64,000 bases of DNA from Hahella sp. (GTDB lineage: Bacteria; Pseudomonadota; Gammaproteobacteria; Pseudomonadales; Oleiphilaceae), in contig JANQMN010000058.1 in the NCBI GenBank assembly GCA_028280065.1, positions 62,001-126,000 of the forward strand, in the 5' to 3' direction. Below, piece by piece: positions 26,389 to 35,044 of the stretch. Position 1 is the stretch's first letter; each line of letters opens with the position of its first letter. The notes beneath the pieces are model-generated. The model saw only the letters and a list, made by a program, of their open reading frames with translations, was not told the origin of the DNA and did no database searches. Made by a program: the position numbers and the translations under genes.

Positions 26389-26430
26389 ATGAATTTAATG
26401 GGGTTTCTTCGGCGCGGCTTCTGGGGTTAG
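26389..26430 (+). CDS. Possible leader peptide (13 residues) ahead of fdsG
   Basis: MNLMGFLRRGFWG, stop TAG. GGGTGG lies just before the ATG. The coding part overlaps the left arm of the hairpin at 26411, and its stop lies in the loop, an arrangement seen in translation-coupled leaders. It may equally be chance. Confidence 0.25.
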   Translation: MNLMGFLRRGFWG

Positions 26431-26461
26431 ATCCGCCGCGCCTATTTAAATGATCATTTAA
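26411..26461 (+). promoter_or_regulatory. GC-rich hairpin plus 16-bp palindrome in the fds leader
   Basis: GGCGCGGC (26411-26418) pairs perfectly with GCCGCGCC (26435-26442) around a 16-nt loop. Directly after it, TTAAATGATCATTTAA (26446-26461) is a perfect 16-bp palindrome. No T-run follows. The transcribed leader is about 250 nt, long enough for a riboswitch such as the molybdenum-cofactor type, but I cannot recognise its conserved core. Confidence 0.45.
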
Positions 26462-26568
26462 GAATCACTATAAATGTTGGCAAACTCCTAGTCCGCCTCC
26501 TCTAGCTTTGTCTTTTGCAGAAGTAAAACCAAAGAATTTGCAGACGCAAAATAATAGTAGGTAGGAAC

Positions 26569-27108
26569 ATGAATGTATTTTTGGATAAGGATCGAATCCG
26601 GTCTGCAGATGCGGTTTTGGAAGAGTTGGCGCCTTCCGATTCAGAACTTGTAATCGGAACTATTAATCGTCTGAAGAATGAACCCGGTGCACTGTTGCCG
26701 ATTCTTCACGCGATTCAAGATCAGCTTGGCTACATCCCCCCTTCTTCGATTCCTTCGATTGCGAAAGCGCTCCGGCAAACAGCTGCAGAAGTGCACGGTG
26801 TCTTGAGTTTTTATCATCACTTTCGTAAGACGCCTCCAGGCCGGCGGGTTGTCCAGATCTGCCGAGCGGAAGCCTGCCAGGCGGTAGGCTCAAGAAATTT
26901 GGAGCAACATGCGAAAATGGCATTGGGCATTGATTATCATCAAACCACTGCAGATAACGAAGTTACTCTGGAACCGGTTTATTGTTTAGGCAACTGTGCC
27001 TGTGGACCCTCCGTTCGTATAGGTGATGAAATAGTTGGCCGGGTCGATGCCGAGCGCTTTGACGAGTTGGTAGAAGCGCTGGCGTTGCAGCCGCTGGAGG
27101 TGAAGTAG
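26569..27108 (+). CDS. fdsG: NAD-dependent formate dehydrogenase, gamma subunit (NuoE-like)
   Basis: 179 residues with the thioredoxin-like [2Fe-2S] fold of NuoE. The four cluster cysteines are in CRAEAC (about residues 104-109) and CLGNCACGP (about 144-152). It passes electrons between the diaphorase subunit and the catalytic subunit of soluble, cytoplasmic Fds-type formate dehydrogenases. First gene of the operon; its stop TAG overlaps the GTG start of fdsB by one base. Expression is probably set by the FNR/Anr promoter at 26274. Confidence 0.92.
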   Translation: MNVFLDKDRIRSADAVLEELAPSDSELVIGTINRLKNEPGALLPILHAIQDQLGYIPPSSIPSIAKALRQTAAEVHGVLSFYHHFRKTPPGRRVVQICRAEACQAVGSRNLEQHAKMALGIDYHQTTADNEVTLEPVYCLGNCACGPSVRIGDEIVGRVDAERFDELVEALALQPLEVK

Positions 27109-28703
27109 TGGCCGCCAAAGTCTTTATACCCCGTGATACAACAGCGCAGGCATTAGGCGCAAATCAACTTGCCGAGCAGCTTGCTTTTGAAGCCTGTCAG
27201 CGCCAGATTCCACTCGAAATAGTCAGAAATGGTTCCAGGGGAATGTTTTGGCTGGAGCCATTAGTCGAAGTAGAAACAGCCAAGGGGCGTGTCGCCTATG
27301 GTCCCGTCACATTAAGTGCGATACCTGAATTGCTCGATCAAGGGTTGCTTGAAGGCAGAAAAGAACATCCCCTCTGCCTTGGTCTGACGGAAGAAATCCC
27401 CTACTTGAAAAATCAGCAGAGACTGACTTTTGCCCGCGCCGGTATAATCGATCCCGTGAGTCTCGCGGATTATCGTCAGCATGGTGGTTTTATCGGTTTC
27501 GAAAAAGCCCTGAAGTTGTCCGGTCAGGAAATTGTAGACTTGGTTAAGAAGTCCGGGATTCGTGGCCGTGGCGGTGCGGCATTTCCCGCCGGGGTGAAAT
27601 GGCAAACGGTAAGAGATGCCCAAGGCAAAGGGCCAAGGGTACAGAAATATGTGGTATGTAATGCCGATGAGGGCGATTCCGGCTCCTTTGCCGACCGCTT
27701 GGTGATGGAAGCCGATCCCTTTATGTTGATTGAAGGGATGGCGATTACCGGACTCGCTGTCGGTGCGACCCAAGGCTACATCTACCTCCGTTCCGAGTAT
27801 CCAGTGGCCGCGAAAATACTGGATGAAGCAATCGACATTGCGTATGCCAACGGTTATCTCGGAACCAATATAGGTGGCTCTGGAAAAGCCTTCGAACTCG
27901 AGGTGCGGTTGGGAGCGGAAGCCTATATTTGCGGCGAAGAGACTTCGCTGCTCGAAAGCCTGGAAGGCAAACGTGGCCTGGTTAGAGCCAAACCGCCATT
28001 ACCGGCGATAGAAGGGCTCTTTGGTCAGCCGACGGTTGTGAATAATGTCTTGACGCTGGCTGCAGTCCCGTATGTTCTAGCGGAAGGGGCGGAAGCCTAT
28101 GCCGGTAAGGGAATGGGACGTTCCAGGGGCACCATGCCCTTTCAATTGGCAGGAAATATTAAGCAAGGCGGTTTAGTCGAGCTGGCTTTCGGTCCGACCT
28201 TACGCACCCTGTTATTCGATTATGGCGGCGGTTCATTGTCCGGGCGCCCGATTCGCGCCGTTCAGGTGGGCGGCCCATTGGGTACCTATCTGCCGGAGAA
28301 GCAGTGGGATACGCCTTTGGATTATGAAGCCTTTGCCGAAGCCGGTGCGGTTTTGGGACATGGCGGCGTAGTCGCCTTTGACGACTCGGTGGACATGGCG
28401 GAGCAAGCGCGTTTTGCCATGGAGTTCTGTGCAGTTGAATCCTGTGGAAAGTGTACGCCTTGCCGCATTGGTTCGGTGCGTGGCGTGGAGGTCATCGACA
28501 AGGTCCGCGCTGATCAAAACCGCGATGCCAATCTTATCTTATTGCAGGATCTTTGCGACACCATGCGCGACGGATCGATGTGCGCGATGGGCGGTATGAC
28601 GCCGAATCCCGTGGTGAGTGCTCTGCAGCACTTTGCGGAAGACTTCCAGCGTTCTAACTCTACAAACCAACCAACGATTTCCGGGGAGAGTCGTCATGCT
28701 TGA
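27108..28703 (+). CDS. fdsB: NAD-dependent formate dehydrogenase, beta subunit (NuoF-like diaphorase)
   Basis: 531 residues, starting at GTG. Holds the NADH site (GRGGAAFPAG near residue 150), the FMN region (GAEAYICGEETSLLESLEG) and the 4Fe-4S motif ESCGKCTPCRIG near residue 445. The N-terminal 100 residues are a thioredoxin-like part, as in FdsB of Cupriavidus. It reduces NAD+ with electrons from formate. The stop overlaps fdsA by 8 bp. Confidence 0.94.
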   Translation: MAAKVFIPRDTTAQALGANQLAEQLAFEACQRQIPLEIVRNGSRGMFWLEPLVEVETAKGRVAYGPVTLSAIPELLDQGLLEGRKEHPLCLGLTEEIPYLKNQQRLTFARAGIIDPVSLADYRQHGGFIGFEKALKLSGQEIVDLVKKSGIRGRGGAAFPAGVKWQTVRDAQGKGPRVQKYVVCNADEGDSGSFADRLVMEADPFMLIEGMAITGLAVGATQGYIYLRSEYPVAAKILDEAIDIAYANGYLGTNIGGSGKAFELEVRLGAEAYICGEETSLLESLEGKRGLVRAKPPLPAIEGLFGQPTVVNNVLTLAAVPYVLAEGAEAYAGKGMGRSRGTMPFQLAGNIKQGGLVELAFGPTLRTLLFDYGGGSLSGRPIRAVQVGGPLGTYLPEKQWDTPLDYEAFAEAGAVLGHGGVVAFDDSVDMAEQARFAMEFCAVESCGKCTPCRIGSVRGVEVIDKVRADQNRDANLILLQDLCDTMRDGSMCAMGGMTPNPVVSALQHFAEDFQRSNSTNQPTISGESRHA

Positions 28704-31614
28704 ATATTTTGATCCGAAAGCAGAAGCGACACTTTGCACATCGTCGTTGGCGGAGAAGCGTTTTAGTTCTCCGGATAAGGATTACGGCACACCGGCGAAA
28801 AGAACCGAGGCGCAGATCACACTGGAAATCGATGGCGTTGAGATCAGCGTTCCGGAAGGTACGTCTGTCATGCGGGCAGCGGCGCTGGCGGATATTAATA
28901 TTCCTAAGCTATGTGCCAGCGACAATTTGGAACCTTTTGGTTCCTGTCGTCTGTGTGCGGTGGAGATAGAGGGGCGGCGCGGATATCCGGCCTCCTGCAC
29001 CACACCGGTCACGGAAGGAATGAAAGTCAAAACCCAGAATGAACGGCTCGGTAATTTGCGACGCCAAATCATGGAGCTCTACATTTCCGACCATCCACTC
29101 GATTGCCTGATGTGTTCCAGCAACGGTGACTGTGAGCTGCAAGCCATGGCCGGCGCTGTCGGGCTCCGCGAAGTGCGTTATGGTTTTGACGGGAAAAATC
29201 ATCTGCAAAGCCAAAAAGACGAGTCGAATCCCTATTTCAGCTTTGATCCCAGTAAATGTGTGGTCTGCGCCCGTTGTGTAAGGGCATGTGCCGAAGTCCA
29301 GGGCAGCTTTGCTTTGACCATGCAGGGTAGAGGATTTGACTCGACGGTTACTCCGGGTCAAAACCAATCGTTTATGGATTCGGATTGTGTTTCCTGTGGC
29401 GCCTGCGTGCAAGCATGTCCAACCTCGACCTTAATTGAAAAATCCTTGATTGAACATGGCCAGCCAGACCATAGCGTTGTCACCACATGCGCCTATTGCG
29501 GCGTCGGCTGTCTGTTTAAAGCCGAAATGAAGGGTGACAAATTAGTTCGCATGGTGCCCTATAAAGGCGGCCAGGCAAACCACGGACATTCTTGTGTGAA
29601 GGGGCGTTTTGCCTTCGGGTATGCGACCCATAAAGACCGCATTCGCCAACCGATGATACGTGACAGCATCGACCTGCCCTGGAAGAAAGCCAGTTGGGCC
29701 GAGGCGATTGAGTTTGCCGCTGATCGATTCCGCGCCGTGCAGGCAAAATATGGGGTAAAAAGCATTGGCGGAATTACCTCCTCCAGGTGCACCAACGAAG
29801 AGACTTATCTGGTGCAGAAACTTATACGCGTAGCCTTCGGAAATAACAACACTGATACTTGCGCTCGGGTCTGTCATTCGCCGACCGGATATGGATTAAA
29901 GGCCACTCTTGGCGAGTCCGCCGGTACCCAGACCTTCGATTCCGTGATGAAGGCGGATGTGATTCTGGTCATGGGGGCAAATCCCACCGATGCCCATCCG
30001 GTATTCGGTTCCATGGCGCGTAAACGCTTGCGCCAGGGCGCGCAGTTGATTGTTATAGATCCAAGACAAATCGATATACTAAAAACACCGCATCTTAAGA
30101 AATCTCTGCATTTACCACTCCGGCCCGGCAGTAACGTGGCCATGATCAATGCGCTGGCGCATGTGGTTGTAACGGAAAATCTGCATGACCAAGCCTTTAT
30201 AGACCAGCGCTGTGACAAAGTGGCTTTTCAAGAATGGTTGAACTTTATTGTCAAGCCGGAAAACTCTCCGGAAGCCTGTGAAGAAGTTTCCGGAGTGCCT
30301 GCGGATCAGATCCGGATGGCTGCCAGGCTCTATGCAAAAGCTCCGAATGCCGCGATTTATTATGGCTTAGGCGTCACCGAACACAGCCAAGGTTCCACCA
30401 CTGTGATGGGAATTGCCAACCTCGCCATGCTCACCGGCAACATTGGTAAAGAAGGCGGCGGAGTCAACCCGCTACGTGGCCAGAATAATGTCCAAGGGTC
30501 CTGTGACATGGGCTCGTTTCCCCAGGACCTGCCCGGCTATCAGTCGGTTAAGGGGGATAACATCCGCAAGCGTTTTGAACATGCCTGGGGTGCCAAGCTC
30601 GACAACGAACCGGGCTACCGGATATCCAATATGTTTGAAGCGGCGCTGGAAGGTACCTTTAAAGGAATGTATGTCCAGGGCGAGGATATCGCCCAGTCCG
30701 ATCCCAATACCCAGCATGTGCAGGCGGCGCTAAGGTCACTTGAATGTCTGGTTGTGCAGGACATATTTCTTAACGAAACGGCGAAATATGCCCATGTACT
30801 CTTGCCCGGATCGACGTCTTTGGAAAAGAACGGCACTTTTACCAACGGAGAACGACGGATCAATCGGGTGCGCAAGGTGATGCCGCCGCTGGCGGGCAAA
30901 GAAGACTGGGAGATCGTTCAGGAACTGTCGACAGCGATGGGCTATCCTATGAGCTATCAACATCCTTCGGAAATCATGGATGAAATTGCCCGACTCACGC
31001 CCTCATTCCGTGGTGTCAGCTATGACAAACTGAGGGAGCAGGGCAGTATTCAATGGCCCTGCAACGAGCAAAATCCGAAAGGCACACCCATCATGCATGT
31101 CGATGATTTTCCCATCGGCAAAGGCCGGTTTGTAGTTACGGAATTTGTGCCCACCACGGAAAAGGTCAACAGGCGATTTCCGTTACTGCTCACTACCGGG
31201 CGAATTCTCAGTCAATATAACGTTGGCGCTCAAACCCGCCGCACAGCGAATCAGTTCTGGCACGATGAAGACGTGCTGGAAATCCACCCTCATGATGCCG
31301 ATGACCGTGGGGTCAACGATGGCGATTGGTTAGGGATTACCAGCCGCACCGGAACCACCGTTATGCGGGCCGTGATAAGTGACCGCATGCAACCCGGTGT
31401 GGTTTACACCACTTTCCATCATCCCAGTTCCGGCACCAATGTCATCACCACGAACAATGCGGATTGGGCGACCGGCTGCCCCGAGTATAAGGTGACGGCG
31501 GTTGAAGTCGAAAAAGTAACCCAGCCTTCACATTGGCAACGACGCTACCAGCAACATGATGAAATGCAAAAGGATTTCCTGGATAAAGCGGAATCCATCG
31601 GTCAACCGGAGTGA
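28696..31614 (+). CDS. fdsA: NAD-dependent formate dehydrogenase, alpha (molybdopterin) subunit
   Basis: 972 residues. Order: a [2Fe-2S] ferredoxin domain (CASDNLEPFGSCRLC), a His-Cys cluster segment (HPLDCLMCSSNGDC), a double 4Fe-4S ferredoxin (CVVCARCVRAC and CVSCGACVQACP), the Fe4S4 motif CAYCGVGC, and the molybdenum-bis-MGD catalytic domain. The metal ligand is cysteine in CARVCHSPTG, not selenocysteine, followed by the usual histidine. It oxidises formate to CO2 in the cytoplasm. The ATG at 28696 overlaps the fdsB stop by 8 bp; an upstream in-frame ATG at 28618 lies inside fdsB. Confidence 0.95.
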   Translation: MLEYFDPKAEATLCTSSLAEKRFSSPDKDYGTPAKRTEAQITLEIDGVEISVPEGTSVMRAAALADINIPKLCASDNLEPFGSCRLCAVEIEGRRGYPASCTTPVTEGMKVKTQNERLGNLRRQIMELYISDHPLDCLMCSSNGDCELQAMAGAVGLREVRYGFDGKNHLQSQKDESNPYFSFDPSKCVVCARCVRACAEVQGSFALTMQGRGFDSTVTPGQNQSFMDSDCVSCGACVQACPTSTLIEKSLIEHGQPDHSVVTTCAYCGVGCLFKAEMKGDKLVRMVPYKGGQANHGHSCVKGRFAFGYATHKDRIRQPMIRDSIDLPWKKASWAEAIEFAADRFRAVQAKYGVKSIGGITSSRCTNEETYLVQKLIRVAFGNNNTDTCARVCHSPTGYGLKATLGESAGTQTFDSVMKADVILVMGANPTDAHPVFGSMARKRLRQGAQLIVIDPRQIDILKTPHLKKSLHLPLRPGSNVAMINALAHVVVTENLHDQAFIDQRCDKVAFQEWLNFIVKPENSPEACEEVSGVPADQIRMAARLYAKAPNAAIYYGLGVTEHSQGSTTVMGIANLAMLTGNIGKEGGGVNPLRGQNNVQGSCDMGSFPQDLPGYQSVKGDNIRKRFEHAWGAKLDNEPGYRISNMFEAALEGTFKGMYVQGEDIAQSDPNTQHVQAALRSLECLVVQDIFLNETAKYAHVLLPGSTSLEKNGTFTNGERRINRVRKVMPPLAGKEDWEIVQELSTAMGYPMSYQHPSEIMDEIARLTPSFRGVSYDKLREQGSIQWPCNEQNPKGTPIMHVDDFPIGKGRFVVTEFVPTTEKVNRRFPLLLTTGRILSQYNVGAQTRRTANQFWHDEDVLEIHPHDADDRGVNDGDWLGITSRTGTTVMRAVISDRMQPGVVYTTFHHPSSGTNVITTNNADWATGCPEYKVTAVEVEKVTQPSHWQRRYQQHDEMQKDFLDKAESIGQPE

Positions 31615-31620
31615 TGTGCG

Positions 31621-32607
31621 ATGCCAATGACCAGACAGCAAGCTCGCAACCAAGCGATTGATAATGACGAAGCCAGCCCTTCTGCCGCCGGTTGCCGCCA
31701 GGTATTCGTGCGGCGACGGCAAGTGGTGTCCGGCCAAATTGCCGGGTTTCGTAAGGAAGTCTCTAGCAATGTGCGAAAGAAACGCTTGCAGAAATTGATA
31801 GGCGACGGCGGGCGGGCGAGAGGGCTAAACAAGCAAGCAGGCGTCCAGACCAGTACGTTGGCGCATGCCCAACCCAGAATGGCGGAGCATCTTGATCAAG
31901 TCGCTGAGGAAGTCCCTGTGGCGTTGGTCTACAACGGAATATCCCATGCTGTGATGATGGCAAGTCCGGTCCACCTGGAAGATTTCGCCTTGGGATTTAC
32001 CCTCAGCGAGGGAATTGTCCAGGCTCCTCATCAAATATACTCCCTGGACGTCGTGCCACAACAGCAGGGGATTGAAGTTCGACTTGAGATTGGCACTGAA
32101 TGGATGGCCAAGCTCAAAGAGCGGCGACGAACGCTAGCCGGCCGGACCGGTTGCGGCATATGCGGTACCGAATCCCTGCAACAGGCCGTGCGACCGGTGG
32201 CTTGCATGGCGCGGCAAGAATTGCCTGCGGATGCCGCCTTACAACTCGCGGTCACCGAACTCTATCGCTGGCAACCGATGCAAACCCTCACAGGCGCGTT
32301 TCACGGCGCGGCCTGGTGCAATGGCAAGGGGCAAATTCAGTTTTTGCGGGAAGATATCGGACGCCATAATGCGTTGGATAAACTCATCGGAGTATTGAGT
32401 CAACGTAAAGTAAAAAGTATAGATGGATTTGTCTTGGTATCCAGCCGTGCCAGTTATGAAATGGTTCAAAAGGCGGCGTCGGTAGGCATACCAACCCTGG
32501 TAGCCATCTCTGCGCCAACTGCTCTCGCCATCGACCTTGCCCAGGAATCCGGGCTTAATCTGGTCGGCTTCGCGAGACAGGGTCGGCACGTGATCTACAC
32601 TCACTAG
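31621..32607 (+). CDS. fdhD: Formate dehydrogenase accessory sulfurtransferase FdhD (FdsC-type)
   Basis: 328 residues. Supplies the sulfido ligand to the molybdenum cofactor. The core AEEVPVALVYNGISHAVMMA, LSEGIVQAP and GRTGCGICGTE (two essential cysteines) matches E. coli FdhD, as does the C-terminal LVSSRASYEMVQKAA. The N-terminus is about 50 residues longer than in E. coli and is rich in arginine and lysine; GGAGTGATGTGCG precedes the ATG, so the long form is likely translated. It starts 6 bp after fdsA. The usual small fdsD gene is not found after it. Confidence 0.93.
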   Translation: MPMTRQQARNQAIDNDEASPSAAGCRQVFVRRRQVVSGQIAGFRKEVSSNVRKKRLQKLIGDGGRARGLNKQAGVQTSTLAHAQPRMAEHLDQVAEEVPVALVYNGISHAVMMASPVHLEDFALGFTLSEGIVQAPHQIYSLDVVPQQQGIEVRLEIGTEWMAKLKERRRTLAGRTGCGICGTESLQQAVRPVACMARQELPADAALQLAVTELYRWQPMQTLTGAFHGAAWCNGKGQIQFLREDIGRHNALDKLIGVLSQRKVKSIDGFVLVSSRASYEMVQKAASVGIPTLVAISAPTALAIDLAQESGLNLVGFARQGRHVIYTH

Positions 32608-32769
32608 AGTTGAGGGAGTCAACCTTCTCGCTTCTACAAGTCTAACTTTTCCACGCTTTTGCCACCTGCGGTAAAAATGTTCAGGTCTAATGGTTGTCGT
32701 TTTTGATTTCTAACGGCCGCAAGCTAGACTTTTTCCAATACCGCTCCTGAATTTCAAAAACTTCTTCTG

Positions 32770-33504
32770 ATGAATTCATATTGCCTTTGGAAGAGGGCGT
32801 CGGGCATCTTAAAGACCATATTGCTTCTGCTTTCTTTGATCGCCCTGGCGGTTGAAGCTGACGATAAAGCTATTGCTACCATCAAAGTGATGGTTCCCTC
32901 TAATGTAGATCCGGAATCCGTTGCCAAGGCCTGGCGTTTGATGCAGGCTGCCTACGGGGCGATCGGCATTGAAATTAGCCGTATTGAAGCGCCTCTGGCA
33001 CGGCTTTATTTGATGGTGGAGCAGGGTAAGGCAGATGCTGCCTTGGGAGGCATTGCAGCAACGATCGAAGCGAACTACCCCGATTTGCTGAAAATTCCCA
33101 CACCAATCTCCAAGAGCGCTTACCATGTTTATGGTTCCACCATGGGTGGCTACAAGGGGCCGGAATCGTTGAAGAGCCTCAAAGTGATCGCCATGCTCGG
33201 TAGCGAGAGCCTGAACCGAATATTTCCCGAAGTCGACATCCACTTTGTCAGGGAGTCCATTCAATTGGTTAAAATGCTGGAGTTGGAACGGGCAGATGTT
33301 GCGCTAGGGCTGGAAAGACACATGACGGCGCTGTTAAAGGAGAATCCAAATAGCGGCATTTCCCGTTTGGACAGTGAGCCGCTCTATACTTTTTATGTGC
33401 ATCATTTCATCAATCGCAAACACCGGGAGCTGATTCCAAAACTGGACGCTGCATTACAGGCTATTTTAGCCCGCGTAGTGGATAAGCCGCCCGAATCGCA
33501 ATAA
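32770..33504 (+). CDS. Periplasmic binding-protein-like exported protein
   Basis: 244 residues with a signal peptide (ILKTILLLLSLIALAVEA). The mature part has IKVMVPSNVDPESVAKAW, then YGAIGIEISRIEAPLARLYLMVEQGKADAALGGIAA and AYHVYGS, which fit a divergent SBP_bac_3 fold with the interlobe segment KADAAL. The binding pocket residues are less conserved than in the other three such proteins here. It follows fdhD by 162 bp in the same direction, but its ligand and any link with formate metabolism are unknown. Confidence 0.72.
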   Translation: MNSYCLWKRASGILKTILLLLSLIALAVEADDKAIATIKVMVPSNVDPESVAKAWRLMQAAYGAIGIEISRIEAPLARLYLMVEQGKADAALGGIAATIEANYPDLLKIPTPISKSAYHVYGSTMGGYKGPESLKSLKVIAMLGSESLNRIFPEVDIHFVRESIQLVKMLELERADVALGLERHMTALLKENPNSGISRLDSEPLYTFYVHHFINRKHRELIPKLDAALQAILARVVDKPPESQ

Positions 33505-33699
33505 TCTGGCATTTGCCTTTTTCAGAGAGAAAGCCCCAAGCGAAAAATTTTATACCCTGTATTTAACGGGATTACGGTTTATAGTTGGGTTTTTGGTGAC
33601 TTCCGGCTTATTTGATATCACTAAATCATTATGCGGTTAGTTCGGATATTCTATTTATCGTCAATATGCTGTCGGAATTTGTAAGCAGTAGGGAAGTTA

Positions 33700-34239
33700 A
33701 TGACAACTGATTTAAACATTGTTGTTGAAAGCGAGCCAAAAGGGGAAGTTCGACATCGAATTTTACAGTCGGTCCGTGACTTCAACGATTCCAAATCCCC
33801 TTATCACCGGACCATACGGGAAGCCGGTGCGGTCGTATTGGATGTGTTTGCCTACGGTCAGAACGGTACCCTTCTTGCCGGACTCGTGGGAGAAACTTAT
33901 TGGAACTGGCTGGCCGTCGACTATCTGTGGGTAATCGAAGCACACCGCAGAAATGGCCTTGGAAGTCTCTTACTGCTGGAAGCAGAGACAGTAGCTATCG
34001 AACGAAAATGCGATTGGTCAAAAGTCTCGACGTTTAGTTTTCAAGCCCCGAATTTCTACCTGAATTTGGGGTATGAAGTTATTGGTGAACTGACCGACTA
34101 TCCACCAGGGCAAACTTTGTTCTGGCTGAGAAAGCAGTTGTCTAAGACCGTCAACCAAATTGCAAGCCTAAGAACTAGCGGACACCCTTACCTCTATTCG
34201 GATAACTCCGCCACAAATACTAAAAATACTATAGGATGA
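33700..34239 (+). CDS. GNAT-family N-acetyltransferase
   Basis: 179 residues. The acetyl-CoA motif A reads EAHRRNGLGSLLLLEAE (R-x-x-G-x-G/A type), and FQAPNFYLNLGYEVIGE is motif B with the common A-N-x-Y-x-x-G pattern. The substrate is unknown. AGGGAAG precedes the ATG. The next acetyltransferase starts 7 bp later, so the two form an operon. Confidence 0.88.
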   Translation: MTTDLNIVVESEPKGEVRHRILQSVRDFNDSKSPYHRTIREAGAVVLDVFAYGQNGTLLAGLVGETYWNWLAVDYLWVIEAHRRNGLGSLLLLEAETVAIERKCDWSKVSTFSFQAPNFYLNLGYEVIGELTDYPPGQTLFWLRKQLSKTVNQIASLRTSGHPYLYSDNSATNTKNTIG

Positions 34240-34246
34240 AAAACGA

Positions 34247-34729
34247 ATGTCTTTCCTTATAAGGCCCATGTATAAATCTGATCTTGAAAAAGTAGGTAGA
34301 ATGCGCCATGCCTTGTGGCCAGAAGAGAGCCTGTCGATCAGGCAGACCGAAACTGAAGCCATATACACGGGGTCCTACCCTCATGTAGAGGCGCTATTGG
34401 TTGCCGAAAGAGATGGAACAATTAATCAGGAGAAGTCAGAGGGGGAAGTGCAGCTAATAGGCTTTATCGAACTTAATATCCGTGGTTATGCACAGGGCAG
34501 TCAAGCGCCGGCGGTTCCTTATGTAGAGGGTTGGTATGTCGAAGAAAATTATCGTGGGCAAGGCGTTGGAAAAGCCTTAATGTTTGCTGCGGAAAACTGG
34601 GCTGAATCGCAAGGTTTTAGTGAGTTGGGTAGCGATGCCGACATCGATAATCACCACAGCATTGCCGCCCACAAACAGTTGGGTTTTGAAGAAACAGACC
34701 GCGCAGTGCATTTCCTGAAGCGACTTTGA
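34247..34729 (+). CDS. Aminoglycoside 6'-N-acetyltransferase-like GNAT protein
   Basis: 160 residues. The second half (PYVEGWYVEENYRGQGVGKA, later GSDADIDNHHSIAAHKQLG followed by FEETDRAVHFLK) follows the AAC(6')-Ic/If-type pattern of acinetobacters and enterics (LEGIYV...YR..GI, the A/G-SDA-LDN-hS-H-LGF-ET-R-v-F block), and the N-terminal R-x-x-LWP is also shared. Such enzymes acetylate the 6'-amino group of kanamycin- and tobramycin-type drugs, but some chromosomal relatives act on unknown native substrates. It is co-transcribed with another GNAT gene. No mobile element is near, so it appears to be an intrinsic gene. Confidence 0.8.
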   Translation: MSFLIRPMYKSDLEKVGRMRHALWPEESLSIRQTETEAIYTGSYPHVEALLVAERDGTINQEKSEGEVQLIGFIELNIRGYAQGSQAPAVPYVEGWYVEENYRGQGVGKALMFAAENWAESQGFSELGSDADIDNHHSIAAHKQLGFEETDRAVHFLKRL

Positions 34730-34855
34730 TCTTAATATGAAAATACGTTTTTTCATCTCTACGCCCAAGAATGGTTTTCTCCTCGGCAAAGAGTAGAGAG
34801 AAGCGACTCGCCTGCTTTTTAACCTGCCAGCCGCCGTCTTAAGTACATTTCCTTA

Positions 34856-35032
34856 ATGCCGATTCAACACAAAACCATTGCGCTTTTAAGCGCAACCCTT
34901 TGGATAGGTGGCGTATTGGGGTACTTAAGTTTCGGCCTGATCAGCGAATGGTACTCCCCTGTTGCTGCATTACTGATGGCGATGCTTATCCCCGTTTTTT
35001 CCATGGTCAGTATTCTTCCTGTTAAAAAATAG
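34856..35032 (+). CDS. Small membrane protein, 58 residues
   Basis: MPIQHKTIALLSATLWIGGV opens the protein; two hydrophobic segments (about residues 8-27 and 35-54) with a short WYS turn between them predict a hairpin in the membrane, ending KK. Its stop lies 12 bp before the next gene, whose ribosome site GAGGTG overlaps the end, so the two are probably made together. No known family. Confidence 0.6.
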   Translation: MPIQHKTIALLSATLWIGGVLGYLSFGLISEWYSPVAALLMAMLIPVFSMVSILPVKK

Positions 35033-35044
35033 CTGAGGTGCAAG

